A stretch of 45,246 bases of DNA from Clostridiales bacterium. Its GTDB lineage: Bacteria; Bacillota; Clostridia; Christensenellales; DTU072. The position numbers and the translations under genes were made by a program. Below, one piece after another: positions 33,925 to 43,047 of this stretch (its first letter is position 1; each line of letters starts with the position of its first letter). The stretch is from assembly GCA_012838805.1 (NCBI GenBank), contig DUON01000014.1, positions 66,900 through 112,145 on the forward strand, read 5' to 3'. The notes below the pieces were generated by a model. It was given only the letters and a program-made list of their open reading frames with translations. It was not told the DNA's origin and made no database searches.

Positions 33925-34677
33925 ATGAAAAGACCAATTATAGCTGGAAACTGGAAAATGAACAACAACAAAGAGGAAACCAAAGCCCTAATAAAAGAGA
34001 TAGCTCCTTTAGTTAAGGACGCTTCCTGCGAAGTAGTGGTATGCGTTCCCTTTACAAGCATAGAGACCGCCAGAAAAGCGGCGAGAGGCACGAACATCCA
34101 ATTGGGAGCCCAAAATGTTCATTGGGCAAATAACGGCGCTTTCACAGGCGAAATAAGCGCGTCCATGCTCACCGAACTTAAAGTAAAGTATGTTATTGTG
34201 GGACATAGCGAGAGAAGACAGTATTTTGGCGAGACTGACGAAACTGTCAACAAGAGAGCCAAGGCGGCATTAAAAGCAGGCATGAAGGTCATTATTTGCG
34301 TGGGAGAAACTCTGGAAGAAAGAGAAGCGGGAAAGACCGCCGAAGTTGTTATGAGACAGACCGAAATCGCACTTAAGGACATTACAAAACAAGAGCTTAA
34401 AAGAGTGGTCATAGCCTATGAGCCCGTTTGGGCAATCGGCACAGGAAGGACCGCCACTCCCGAAGATGCGGACGATACCATAAAGTTCATTAGAAAAGTC
34501 GTTAGAAAATACTATGGAAGGTCAAGTGGACAATCCATAAGAATACAATACGGCGGAAGCATGAAGCCCTCCAATGTCAAGGAACTTATGGCAATGCCTC
34601 AAATAGACGGCGGACTTATCGGTGGAGCGTCACTTAAGGCAGAAGACTTTGCGAAAATAGTAAATTACGATAAATAA
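33925..34677 (+). CDS. tpiA: Triose-phosphate isomerase
   Basis: Interconverts dihydroxyacetone phosphate and glyceraldehyde 3-phosphate in the cytoplasm. The 250-residue TIM barrel shows GNWKMN with Lys11, VGHSERR with catalytic His94, AYEPVWAIGTG with catalytic Glu166, and the phosphate-binding QYGGSMKPSN and GLIGGASL near the end. AAAGGAG precedes the ATG. It follows pgk by 41 bases and is separated from gpmI by a strong hairpin. Confidence 0.98.
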   Translation: MKRPIIAGNWKMNNNKEETKALIKEIAPLVKDASCEVVVCVPFTSIETARKAARGTNIQLGAQNVHWANNGAFTGEISASMLTELKVKYVIVGHSERRQYFGETDETVNKRAKAALKAGMKVIICVGETLEEREAGKTAEVVMRQTEIALKDITKQELKRVVIAYEPVWAIGTGRTATPEDADDTIKFIRKVVRKYYGRSSGQSIRIQYGGSMKPSNVKELMAMPQIDGGLIGGASLKAEDFAKIVNYDK

Positions 34678-34699
34678 TTCAAGTTTTTTACGAACATGG

Positions 34700-34732
34700 G
34701 AGAGGCAAAGGCGTTTTCGCTTTTTGCTTCTC
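34700..34732 (+). other. Strong RNA hairpin between tpiA and gpmI
   Basis: GAGAGGCAAAGGCG (34700-34713) pairs with the downstream CGCTTTTTGCTTCTC (34718-34732) across a TTTT loop: about 14 pairs with two G-U wobbles and one bulge. It is followed by TTGTCATA, not a T run, so it is not a standard terminator. It may adjust mRNA stability or partly attenuate gpmI expression. Confidence 0.55.
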
Positions 34733-34753
34733 TTGTCATAATTAAGAGGCGAT

Positions 34754-36286
34754 ATGAAAAAGATTACAGGATTGATAATTATGGACGGCTTTGGCGTGGC
34801 TAATCAAGAATACGGCAATGCCATAAAAAACGCCGACATAAGCTATATTCCATCACTTATGAAGAACTATCCCTATGTCACCTTGGGCGCAAGCGGTATG
34901 GATGTGGGCTTGCCCGACGGACAAATGGGAAACAGCGAAGTAGGGCATCTAAATATAGGTGCGGGAAGAATAGTCTATCAGGAACTTACAAGAATCACCA
35001 AGTCTATTAAAGATGGCGATTTCTTTGAGAATAATGAGCTCTTGACGGCTATAAGACAAGCCAAGCAAAAAGGCAAAAAACTCCATACTTACGGACTTTT
35101 ATCCGACGGCGGAGTGCATTCCCACATAGAGCACTTGTTCGCACTTATAAAAATGGCGAAAAAAGAAGGGCTGGACAATATTTATATTCATTGTTTTCTT
35201 GACGGAAGAGATGTGCCTCCAAGAAGCGGAGCTGATTATATTAAGCAGTTAAAGGAATTTTTAGAAAAAGAGGATTTTGGTGCGATAGCTTCGGTTATGG
35301 GCAGATATTACGCAATGGATAGAGACAACCGTTGGGAAAGAATAAAAAAAGCTTATAATACCTTGACTTTGGGCGAGGGAGAGCATTGCCTTGATGCCGA
35401 AGAGGCAGTGAGGGAAAGCTACGTTATGAACATAACGGACGAATTTGTGCTTCCTCACGCTGTCTACAAGGACAGAGAGCCAGTGGCGACAATAGACCAA
35501 GGTGACAGCATAATATTTTTCAATTTCCGTCCCGACAGAGCAAGGGAGTTGACCAGAGCTTTTATCTTTGAAGATTTTGATAAATTTGAAAGAAAGACGG
35601 GATTCCTCAATCCTTTATATGTGGGAATGACCCAATACGACGCCACCTTCAAAAATATCTTGACGGCGTTTAAGCCTCAGAGCTTAAAAAACACATTGGG
35701 AGAATACTTGGCAAGCAAAGGCAAAAAGCAATTGAGAATTGCCGAGACCGAAAAATATGCCCATGTCACTTTTTTCTTTAATGGAGGGGTGGAGAAGCCT
35801 AATGCGGATGAAGACAGGGTGCTGGTACCTTCGCCGAAAGTGCCGACCTATGACCTGCAGCCTGAAATGAGCGCTATGGAAATCGCCGACAAAGCTGTCG
35901 AATTGATAGAAAGCCAAAAATATGATGTCATAATTTTGAATTTTGCAAACTGTGACATGGTGGGGCATACGGGTATTTATGACGCCGCGCTCAAGGCGGT
36001 TCAAGCGGTGGATAAAGCTTTGAAAAAAGTCGTCGAGGCAATAAAAAGTCAAGGCGGAAGTGTGCTTATCACAGCAGACCACGGCAACGCTGACAAGATG
36101 TATGACGAAGAGGGTTTGCCCTTTACAGCTCATACCAACAATTCTGTTCCCCTCATATATGTGGGCGGCGAGAGCGTCAAATTGAGAAAGGACGGCATTC
36201 TTGCGGACATCGCCCCAACTATGCTTGACATAATGGGGTTGGAAAAACCGCCAGAAATGACAGGGAAAAGCCTTATTGAGAAGTAA
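34754..36286 (+). CDS. gpmI: 2,3-bisphosphoglycerate-independent phosphoglycerate mutase
   Basis: Converts 3-phosphoglycerate to 2-phosphoglycerate with two metal ions and a phosphoserine intermediate. The 510 residues have the usual length. Metal site residues are in IIMDGFG (Asp11), and the catalytic Ser61 is in MGNSEVGHLNIGAGR. The phosphotransferase/phosphatase insertion contains HCFLDGRDVPP and GRYYAMDRDNRW, and the C-terminal metal ligands are in NFANCDMVGHTG and TADHGNADKM. AAGAGGCG precedes the ATG. A terminator follows the gene. Confidence 0.98.
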   Translation: MKKITGLIIMDGFGVANQEYGNAIKNADISYIPSLMKNYPYVTLGASGMDVGLPDGQMGNSEVGHLNIGAGRIVYQELTRITKSIKDGDFFENNELLTAIRQAKQKGKKLHTYGLLSDGGVHSHIEHLFALIKMAKKEGLDNIYIHCFLDGRDVPPRSGADYIKQLKEFLEKEDFGAIASVMGRYYAMDRDNRWERIKKAYNTLTLGEGEHCLDAEEAVRESYVMNITDEFVLPHAVYKDREPVATIDQGDSIIFFNFRPDRARELTRAFIFEDFDKFERKTGFLNPLYVGMTQYDATFKNILTAFKPQSLKNTLGEYLASKGKKQLRIAETEKYAHVTFFFNGGVEKPNADEDRVLVPSPKVPTYDLQPEMSAMEIADKAVELIESQKYDVIILNFANCDMVGHTGIYDAALKAVQAVDKALKKVVEAIKSQGGSVLITADHGNADKMYDEEGLPFTAHTNNSVPLIYVGGESVKLRKDGILADIAPTMLDIMGLEKPPEMTGKSLIEK

Positions 36287-36310
36287 TAAGTATTTATTAA
36301 ATCACAAAAA

Positions 36311-36337
36311 GGCAATCCCAAGGGTTGCCTTTTTTTG
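36311..36337 (+). terminator. Rho-independent terminator after gpmI
   Basis: GGCAATCC and GGGTTGCC form an 8-bp stem (one T-G pair) with a CAA loop, followed by eight T. Confidence 0.9.
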
Positions 36338-36459
36338 GGTTTATCGATACCCTCAATTTGAGAACCAAATTTTATGTTTTGGAATCCCAAAATTGAAAAA
36401 ACTAAGCTATGAAGCCATTGTCCCTATGGAAAAATAAAAGTAACAAAAATTTATAGATA

Positions 36460-36488
36460 TTGCTTTTTAGTTATATATATTATATAAT
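36460..36488 (+). promoter_or_regulatory. Promoter of the permease/cupin-regulator operon
   Basis: TTGCTT, 17 bases, TATAAT. It stands about 30 bases before the permease ATG, with AAGGAAA as ribosome binding site. The rest of the gap after the gpmI terminator (36338-36459) is AT-rich and shows nothing else. Confidence 0.55.
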
Positions 36489-36517
36489 AGCTAACAAAAA
36501 CATCAAAAAGGAAACAA

Positions 36518-37642
36518 ATGAAGATAGCGTTCAAATTTGTAAAAAAGGAACCGGTACTTATTGGAGCAGTCATTCTTGCGATAGTGACCTGCTTCTTTGT
36601 GCCGCCCAGCCTTGAGTACATAGGGTATATCAATTTTGAGACGCTTGCCAGACTTTTTGGGCTTATGCTGATTATTAAAGCGATGTCCAGAATAAGGGCT
36701 TTTCAAATCTTAGCCGCCAAGATTTTGCCTAAAATAAAGACAACAAGGGGCTTGGTCACCGCATTGGTGTTTATACCAACATTCTTTTCGCTTTTTATTA
36801 CCAACGATGTATCCATTGTGACATTCGTTCCTTTTGCGATAATCGTTTTGGGCATGTGCGACAAAACTCACCTGATACTAAAGACGGTCATTTTGATTAC
36901 CATAGGCTGCAACCTTGGCGGACTCATATCGCCATTAGGGAATTCGCAAAACCTTTATTTATTCGCCTACTATGATTTGCCGTCCACTTATCTTATTCGG
37001 AATGCATACATTACTTCGATTGCAGCTTTTGGGCTGCTGCTGGTGTTATGCCTTACTACCAAAAAGGAAAAGATTGAAAGTTTTGAAGACAAAAAAAGGG
37101 AAATCAAGAAAGGAAAATTGAGCCTATACGCCGTATTGCTGCTGCTTGTCATCTCTTCAGTTATTATCAAACACAGCTTTTATTATTTGATTGTATTTGG
37201 TCTTGTGGTCGCCATTATGATTTTTGTGGACAGAGGAGCGTTCAAAAGCGTAAACTACTCAATTTTGGTCACATTCCTTGCTTTCTTTATATTCAGCGGA
37301 AACATAAAGAATATCCAAGTGGTCTCAAACTTTTTGTCTAAGATAATAGAGGGCAACGAATACTGGCTTTGCATCGGCATATCGCAGTTTTTCACCGCTA
37401 CGCCGACGGTCATTATTATTTCGCAATTTTCCAACAATGTTCTGCCCGTTGTTTTGGGGTCTTGCGTGGGCAAAAACGGTTCCTTAATCGCTTCTTTGTC
37501 GGCGCTTGTCGTCTTTAGCATGTATACATCCAGCGTGGAAGACAAGCCGTTGAAGTTCTTAGGACAGTTCACCTTGTATTCGGGATTATTTTTAATCACG
37601 CTTGCGGGAGTAGGATATCTCAATTTATTATTAATTAATTAA
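36518..37642 (+). CDS. SLC13/ArsB-type anion permease
   Basis: A 374-residue integral membrane protein with about ten helices, of the ion-transporter superfamily that includes ArsB, NhaD and SLC13 carriers. The re-entrant-loop motif FFSLFITNDVSIVTFVPFAI near 86-105 and the matching GCNLGGLISPLGNSQNLYLF near 129-148 mark the two half-sites. The substrate could be a dicarboxylate, an oxyanion or a cation in exchange; sequence does not decide. It lies 28 bases before a cupin regulator and probably shares its transcript. Confidence 0.8.
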   Translation: MKIAFKFVKKEPVLIGAVILAIVTCFFVPPSLEYIGYINFETLARLFGLMLIIKAMSRIRAFQILAAKILPKIKTTRGLVTALVFIPTFFSLFITNDVSIVTFVPFAIIVLGMCDKTHLILKTVILITIGCNLGGLISPLGNSQNLYLFAYYDLPSTYLIRNAYITSIAAFGLLLVLCLTTKKEKIESFEDKKREIKKGKLSLYAVLLLLVISSVIIKHSFYYLIVFGLVVAIMIFVDRGAFKSVNYSILVTFLAFFIFSGNIKNIQVVSNFLSKIIEGNEYWLCIGISQFFTATPTVIIISQFSNNVLPVVLGSCVGKNGSLIASLSALVVFSMYTSSVEDKPLKFLGQFTLYSGLFLITLAGVGYLNLLLIN

Positions 37643-37670
37643 GAAATGAGAAATTAAAGGAGAGAAAAAT

Positions 37671-38231
37671 ATGAAAAGTATTGAACAAATAGCTCAAAGA
37701 ATCAAGGGAATGAGAGAGATGCTGGACATAAGCGTCACAGAAATGGCGAAGGTTTGCAATATGTCCGCTGAAGACTATCTTGAATATGAAAGCGGCAAAA
37801 AGGATTTTGTATTCAGCTTCCTATTCGCCTGCGCCAATAAATTCAATATTGATGTGGCGGAGCTTTTGACGGGCGAGAACCCTCACCTAAAATCGTATGC
37901 CATTGAGAGAAAGGGGAAAGGACTAAGCGTTGAGAGAAGAAAGGGCTTTGATTATTTACACCTTGCCAGCAGATTTCACAATAGAAAAATGGAGCCATAT
38001 CTGGTCAGCGTGCCCTATATCGAAGAAGCCCTGAACAGCCCCATAAAGACTTCTACCCATGAAGGTCAAGAGATGGATTTTGTATTAGAGGGTTCATTAA
38101 AGTTCTTTATTGACGGAAAAATAGAAGAACTCAACGAAGGGGATTCGATATTCTACAATTCTGCTCTTCCCCACGGCATGATTGCTTCCGACAAGAAAGG
38201 ATGCAAATTTCTTGCCATACTTGTAAAATAA
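37671..38231 (+). CDS. XRE-family transcriptional regulator with cupin domain
   Basis: A 186-residue regulator with an N-terminal helix-turn-helix (IKGMREMLDISVTEMAKVCN, near 11-30) and a C-terminal cupin barrel from about residue 115, where HEGQEMDFVLEGSLKFFIDG and ALPHGMIA carry metal-ligand-like His and Glu. Such proteins bind a small ligand in the cupin and regulate nearby transport or metabolism genes. AAAGGAG precedes the ATG. Likely targets are the upstream permease and the ABC exporter downstream, whose 5' region contains an inverted repeat. Confidence 0.9.
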   Translation: MKSIEQIAQRIKGMREMLDISVTEMAKVCNMSAEDYLEYESGKKDFVFSFLFACANKFNIDVAELLTGENPHLKSYAIERKGKGLSVERRKGFDYLHLASRFHNRKMEPYLVSVPYIEEALNSPIKTSTHEGQEMDFVLEGSLKFFIDGKIEELNEGDSIFYNSALPHGMIASDKKGCKFLAILVK

Positions 38232-38288
38232 GCATATTTTAGGAGATTCCCCTCCCCAATTATTTGCTATAAAAGGACAAATAGTTAT

Positions 38289-38331
38289 TGACTTATTTAC
38301 TAATAAATGTTACTCTTTTTTAAGTAAGTCA
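38289..38331. repeat. Inverted repeat upstream of ABC exporter, possible operator
   Basis: TGACTTATTTA (38289-38299) and TAAGTAAGTCA (38321-38331) are inverted copies with one mismatch in 11, 21 bases apart. The second arm touches the -10-like TATAAA at 38332. A regulator bound here would block the exporter promoter. Confidence 0.45.
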
Positions 38332-38348
38332 TATAAAATGGAGACACG

Positions 38349-41069
38349 ATGTTAAAGCTTATCCGATTTCTTAAACCCATGGCAATTATGCTTTGCGCTG
38401 TTGTTGTACTGGTAACATCGCAAGCGACAGCCGAATTATTTCTACCCGAGATGATGTCGGATATAATCAATGAAGGTATTTATTTAGATTATGAACCCAT
38501 GTACGAACATGAGGTTATGAAGAATCCATTTGGAAAAATAGATGTTACTGGCGAGGTTGAAGGTTTTGACGAAGATACCATTCCTGTTTTTGAAATGCAG
38601 GACGGCTTCAGTACCGTTGACCTTAAAAGAAAATGGAATGAGCTATACGGCGACGAGATAGACTTTAATTTCAAGGATATTCCCGTCAAAGACTCCAAAG
38701 AATTGTTTAACGAGATTATCATACCATTTATGGACGGTTTGCGTCCTTATCAGTTTTATAAGATGAACAAGGGCAAGTCATATGACGACCCCGATTATTA
38801 CGACGACTTTTTTGAATATCCATTTGACATACAAGACAAGGTTGAACACGCCATCAACAGATTAATAGATTTCGATACCTTAAAAAACGCCAGAGGCGCA
38901 GTCAATGTCAACACCTTTTTGGAAATGTTCAAAAATGACGATGAAGAGGATGAGGGCGTATGGCGGGACAATGAGAATGCGAGGAAACTATTGGTATCCT
39001 GCATAAGCTCCATGAAAAAATCGCCTTATGGCAATATTTTACCCATTCCCGTATTGACGGACAGCAAGGGAAAACCTATTTTGGACGAGAGCGATGAATA
39101 CATAAGACTTGAAGTGGACGCCTATGGACGCCCAGTGGATATGTCAAAGATTCATTACATAATTGACGAAGAGACCTTAAGGGCAAAACCTTTCCCCGAC
39201 TATGAACTCATTATTTGCAATGAAGTTTTGGGACTTGCTTATATCTATGAGGGTGACAAGTGGATAAACAACAAGCTGGGCACCACAAAGGAAGAGGCGG
39301 AAGAACAAGCAACGGTAAAAGAGCCCCAAAGCGACTTGGAGATTTTACTTGATTACCTTAAGCTTTCGCCAACGGGCGGAGCGCCCGCCTTAAGGGAAAG
39401 AAAGACGGAATTTACTGCCGAGGATATTCTTATCCCAGACGGTATCACAATACAGAGAGCCGACTTTAATTACATAGCTCGAAAGGGCGGCACAATGCTT
39501 TTGCTGACAGTCTTTGCATGCACCTGCGCAATAGTCGCCATGATGATAAGCGCAAGAATTGCCGCGAATTTCTCAAAAACTCTGCGCAGTCAGGTTTTTG
39601 CCAAAGTAGAGTCTTTCTCTCTTGTCGAAATCGACGCCTACACTACCCCAAGTTTGGTCACCAGAAGCACAAACGATATCAGTCAAATTCAAAATGTATT
39701 TCTTATGGTCTTGCGTACCGCCCTTGCTTCCCCCGTGACTATCATAGGCGGAATGATTCTTTCCATGAGAAAGAATGTTGAGATGACCTTGGTGCTTTTG
39801 TACTGTCTTCCCATTTTGGTTATCGCCGTTCTTGTGGCGTCAAAAATTGTATATCCAATCATAAAATTAATTCAACAAAAAGTAGACCAGCTCACACAGA
39901 TTATGAGAGAATCGATAACCGGCATAAGAGTGGTGCGGGCTTTTAATCAGCAGGAAAGAGAACGAAGGCGGTTTGAGGTTATGAACAAGGCGACCTCCAG
40001 GTATTCTGTAACCGTCAATAGATATACTGCAATCTTGGCGCCCCTTATCGCGGTGGTTATGAACTGCGTCATGGTGGGTATCGTATGGGTTGCGGCGAAA
40101 GGCATAGCAAATGACACCATTGACGATGTGGGCAGCATGATGGCGGTTATACAATATGCCACACAAATAATGCTGGCTTTGATTATGCTTGCTACTGTTA
40201 TTGTCGTATATCCCAGAGCGAGCGCATCGTCTGCGAGGATTAACGAAGTTCTTGTGACCGAGACCGCAATTAAGGACGCCCCAGACGCCCAAGACAGGAG
40301 TCAAGGGCAGGGAAGGATTGAATTTAAGAATGTGAACTTCAAATATTCCCCCGAACAGAGCAAATATACCCTTGAGAATATAAACTTCACCAGTGAAAAG
40401 GGCAAGGTTACCGCCATAGTGGGCGGAACGGGAAGCGGCAAATCTACGGTAATAAACCTTATTCCAAGGTTTTATGATATACAAGAGGGCGATATATTAA
40501 TAAACGCTCAACCCATAAAAGAAATACCGCAAGAGGTTTTGAGAAGCAAAATAGGTTTTGTTCCTCAAAAAGCTGTATTGTTTTCAGGCACAATAAGAGA
40601 CAACCTCAAATTCGGAAAGCCTGACGCTACCGACGAAGAGATTTGGGAAGCGTTGAGAATAGCCCAAAGCGATACTTTTGTCGCCAACAAAGAAAGCGGA
40701 TTGGATTCTTGGGTGGAGCAGGGCGGAAGAAACTTCTCCGGCGGACAAAAACAGCGTCTCAGCATAGCAAGGGCTGTGGTCAGAAGACCCGAGATCTACA
40801 TATTTGACGATTCGTTCAGCGCCCTTGACTTTAAGACTGATGCCAAGCTAAGGGCGGCTTTGAAAACAATCACCAAAGATTCCACGGTTATTATTGTCGC
40901 CCAAAGAATAGGTACTATTATGGACGCCGACACAATCATTGTACTTGATGACGGAAGAATAGTCGGCAAGGGCAAGCATGAAGAGCTTTTAAGAAACTGT
41001 CAGCTCTATAAAGACATTGCTTTATCACAATTCAGCGAGGAGGAAATCGGATTATGCCGGACAACATAA
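38349..41069 (+). CDS. ABC exporter half with degenerate ATP site and a giant extracellular insertion
   Basis: One subunit of a type IV (ABCB-like) heterodimeric exporter, 906 residues where about 580-600 is usual. TM1 (IMLCAVVVLVTSQATAEL, about 14-31) is followed by roughly 320 extra acidic residues before TM2 (near 378). The rest is normal: coupling region, VRAFNQQERE, and an ATPase domain with GGTGSGKST and FSGGQKQRLS. Walker B reads IYIFDDSFSALD with Asp instead of the catalytic Glu, and the H-loop is IIVAQRIGTI with Gln for His, the pattern of the non-hydrolytic site in heterodimeric exporters. It overlaps the partner gene by 16 bases. The substrate is unknown. Confidence 0.9.
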   Translation: MLKLIRFLKPMAIMLCAVVVLVTSQATAELFLPEMMSDIINEGIYLDYEPMYEHEVMKNPFGKIDVTGEVEGFDEDTIPVFEMQDGFSTVDLKRKWNELYGDEIDFNFKDIPVKDSKELFNEIIIPFMDGLRPYQFYKMNKGKSYDDPDYYDDFFEYPFDIQDKVEHAINRLIDFDTLKNARGAVNVNTFLEMFKNDDEEDEGVWRDNENARKLLVSCISSMKKSPYGNILPIPVLTDSKGKPILDESDEYIRLEVDAYGRPVDMSKIHYIIDEETLRAKPFPDYELIICNEVLGLAYIYEGDKWINNKLGTTKEEAEEQATVKEPQSDLEILLDYLKLSPTGGAPALRERKTEFTAEDILIPDGITIQRADFNYIARKGGTMLLLTVFACTCAIVAMMISARIAANFSKTLRSQVFAKVESFSLVEIDAYTTPSLVTRSTNDISQIQNVFLMVLRTALASPVTIIGGMILSMRKNVEMTLVLLYCLPILVIAVLVASKIVYPIIKLIQQKVDQLTQIMRESITGIRVVRAFNQQERERRRFEVMNKATSRYSVTVNRYTAILAPLIAVVMNCVMVGIVWVAAKGIANDTIDDVGSMMAVIQYATQIMLALIMLATVIVVYPRASASSARINEVLVTETAIKDAPDAQDRSQGQGRIEFKNVNFKYSPEQSKYTLENINFTSEKGKVTAIVGGTGSGKSTVINLIPRFYDIQEGDILINAQPIKEIPQEVLRSKIGFVPQKAVLFSGTIRDNLKFGKPDATDEEIWEALRIAQSDTFVANKESGLDSWVEQGGRNFSGGQKQRLSIARAVVRRPEIYIFDDSFSALDFKTDAKLRAALKTITKDSTVIIVAQRIGTIMDADTIIVLDDGRIVGKGKHEELLRNCQLYKDIALSQFSEEEIGLCRTT

Positions 41070-42952
41070 ACGACCAACCCACTCCTCCAAAGGGTATTGA
41101 TATAGGCGCTGCTCTGGGAGCTGGCGGACCTCAAGTGGGAGCAAAGATAAAAAAGGCAGAGGACTTCAAGGGCACTATGAAAAGGCTTTTCAAGTACCTC
41201 AAGCCCCAGTACCCTCCCATTTTAGCCATGATAATAATAGCCGGCATAGGAGCTTGGTTTGCGGTTTGGGCACCGGATATTATGAAAAAGATAACCAACC
41301 ACCTTGTGGAAAGCATACAATTCTTTAAGGAAGTGGACTTAGGGTATGTTTCCAATATAGCGTGGACATGCGTATCTTTATATGTTTTGAATGCCTTGTT
41401 TATGTTCACAAGTAACCTTATAGGAGCCACCACCAGCCAAAAAATAGTAAGGCGGATGCGTACCGACCTTAAAAATAAATTGGACAAAGTACCTTTGTCG
41501 TATTTTGACCAGCAGTCCACAGGGGACATAATTTCACGCGTAACCAACGATATTGAAATGGTGTCTGTCACTATCCAAGAGAGTTTTGTTCAGATAATAA
41601 CAGCCTCTATGACGGTTGTGGGCGTGTTTGTCATGATGATAAGGCTTGATTATGTGCTTGCTTTAATTGTGCTGGGCAGCCTCCCTGTGCTGGCGTTTTT
41701 GACAAGGTTTATTATCAAAAAGAGCCAGAAAGAATTTGCGAACATGCAATACTATACCGGCATTATCAACGGTCATATAGAAGAGGCTTATTCGGGGCAT
41801 ATGGTCATAAGGCTTTATTCTCACGAGAAAGAGAGCATAGAAGAATTTGAAAAAATAAACGATAAATTAAAAGCCGCCACAAGAAAAGCCCAATTCTTGG
41901 CTGGCTGTATCCTGCCCGCCTTGAAGTTTGTCAACAATTTGAATTTCGTTGCGATATCTGTTTTCGGTGGACTTAGAGCGGGAACGGGACTGGTCAGCAT
42001 AGGCGATATCCAAGCGTTTATACAATATACCAGACAGTTTGCTCAGCCTATCGAGAATGTGAGCAACATTGCCAACACCATACAAACGGCTGTCGCGGCT
42101 GCGGAAAGAGTATTCGGCATACTTGAACTTGAGGAAATGACCCCCGAAAAAGAACATGTCGATGTCTCCAATGTCGTGGGAGAGGTCGATTTTGAGAATG
42201 TGTCTTTCTCATACACTAAAGACAAGAAACTCATCACAGACTTTAATCTCCATGTAAATGCCGGCGAGTCCATAGCTATCGTAGGTCCTACCGGAGCGGG
42301 AAAGACCACAATAGTAAATCTGCTTATGCGTTTTTACGATGTGGACAAGGGTAGAATCACTGTGGACGGAAAGGATATCAGAGACTATCATAGAAACGAT
42401 TTGAGAAGCCTTTATGGAATGGTTTTGCAAGATACTTGGCTGTTCGAGGGAACGGTAGCCGAAAATATAGCTTATGGCAATCCCAATGCTACAAGAGACC
42501 AGATTGTGGAAGCGGCAAAGAAAGCTTATGCCCATGATTTTATCGAAAGCATGGAACATGGTTATGACACAGTCTTAAGCGATGATGCGGGCAATATTTC
42601 TCAAGGTCAAAAGCAACTTCTGACTATCGCCCGAGCGATTTTGAAAAACCCCAAAATAATCATTTTGGACGAGGCGACAAGCAGTGTGGATACAAGAACG
42701 GAGAAATTTATACAAAGCGCTATGCTGGCTATGATGGAGGGAAGAACGAGTTTTGTCATTGCCCATAGACTATCCACAATTAAAAGCGCAGCGGTTATTT
42801 TGGTTATGAACCGCGGACAAATCGTTGAAACGGGGAACCATGACGAGCTTATAGCCAAGGGCGGTTTTTATTGTGATTTATACCGCAGTCAATTCCAAGG
42901 CAACAGCATTGACGATTTTGAGGAAAGCCAAAGCTGTTTTGAACAAACATAA
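41054..42952 (+). CDS. ABC exporter half, catalytically complete partner
   Basis: The second subunit of the heterodimeric exporter, 632 residues. After about 45 cytoplasmic residues come six helices with the usual short loops, including the coupling segment SYFDQQSTGDIISRVTNDIE. The ATPase domain has GPTGAGKTT, Walker B IIILDEATSSVD with the catalytic Glu, and FVIAHRLSTI with the H-loop His. Its signature reads ISQGQKQ in place of LSGGQ, the normal change in this partner, which pairs with the degenerate Walker B of the first subunit. It therefore supplies the one hydrolysing site's Walker motifs. There is no insertion like that in its partner. Confidence 0.95.
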   Translation: MPDNINDQPTPPKGIDIGAALGAGGPQVGAKIKKAEDFKGTMKRLFKYLKPQYPPILAMIIIAGIGAWFAVWAPDIMKKITNHLVESIQFFKEVDLGYVSNIAWTCVSLYVLNALFMFTSNLIGATTSQKIVRRMRTDLKNKLDKVPLSYFDQQSTGDIISRVTNDIEMVSVTIQESFVQIITASMTVVGVFVMMIRLDYVLALIVLGSLPVLAFLTRFIIKKSQKEFANMQYYTGIINGHIEEAYSGHMVIRLYSHEKESIEEFEKINDKLKAATRKAQFLAGCILPALKFVNNLNFVAISVFGGLRAGTGLVSIGDIQAFIQYTRQFAQPIENVSNIANTIQTAVAAAERVFGILELEEMTPEKEHVDVSNVVGEVDFENVSFSYTKDKKLITDFNLHVNAGESIAIVGPTGAGKTTIVNLLMRFYDVDKGRITVDGKDIRDYHRNDLRSLYGMVLQDTWLFEGTVAENIAYGNPNATRDQIVEAAKKAYAHDFIESMEHGYDTVLSDDAGNISQGQKQLLTIARAILKNPKIIILDEATSSVDTRTEKFIQSAMLAMMEGRTSFVIAHRLSTIKSAAVILVMNRGQIVETGNHDELIAKGGFYCDLYRSQFQGNSIDDFEESQSCFEQT

Positions 42953-42985
42953 GCATAAAAATTGTTGCATTTTAATGTAATATGT

Positions 42986-43014
42986 TTGAAAATAATTCTT
43001 TATTATGATATAAT
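42986..43014 (+). promoter_or_regulatory. Promoter of the ribose-phosphate pyrophosphokinase gene
   Basis: TTGAAA, exactly 17 bases, perfect TATAAT, 33 bases before the ATG, which is preceded by GGGAGG. Confidence 0.75.
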
Positions 43015-43047
43015 AAAAAATGTAAAGGGTTTTTCGGGAGGATTTTG

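Noticed and set aside
38288..38337. TTGACT and TATAAA as the promoter of the ABC exporter
   Set aside because: The spacer would be 38 bases. The TTGACT is better read as part of the inverted repeat; a weaker TTACTC at 38310 with 16-base spacing is possible but poor.
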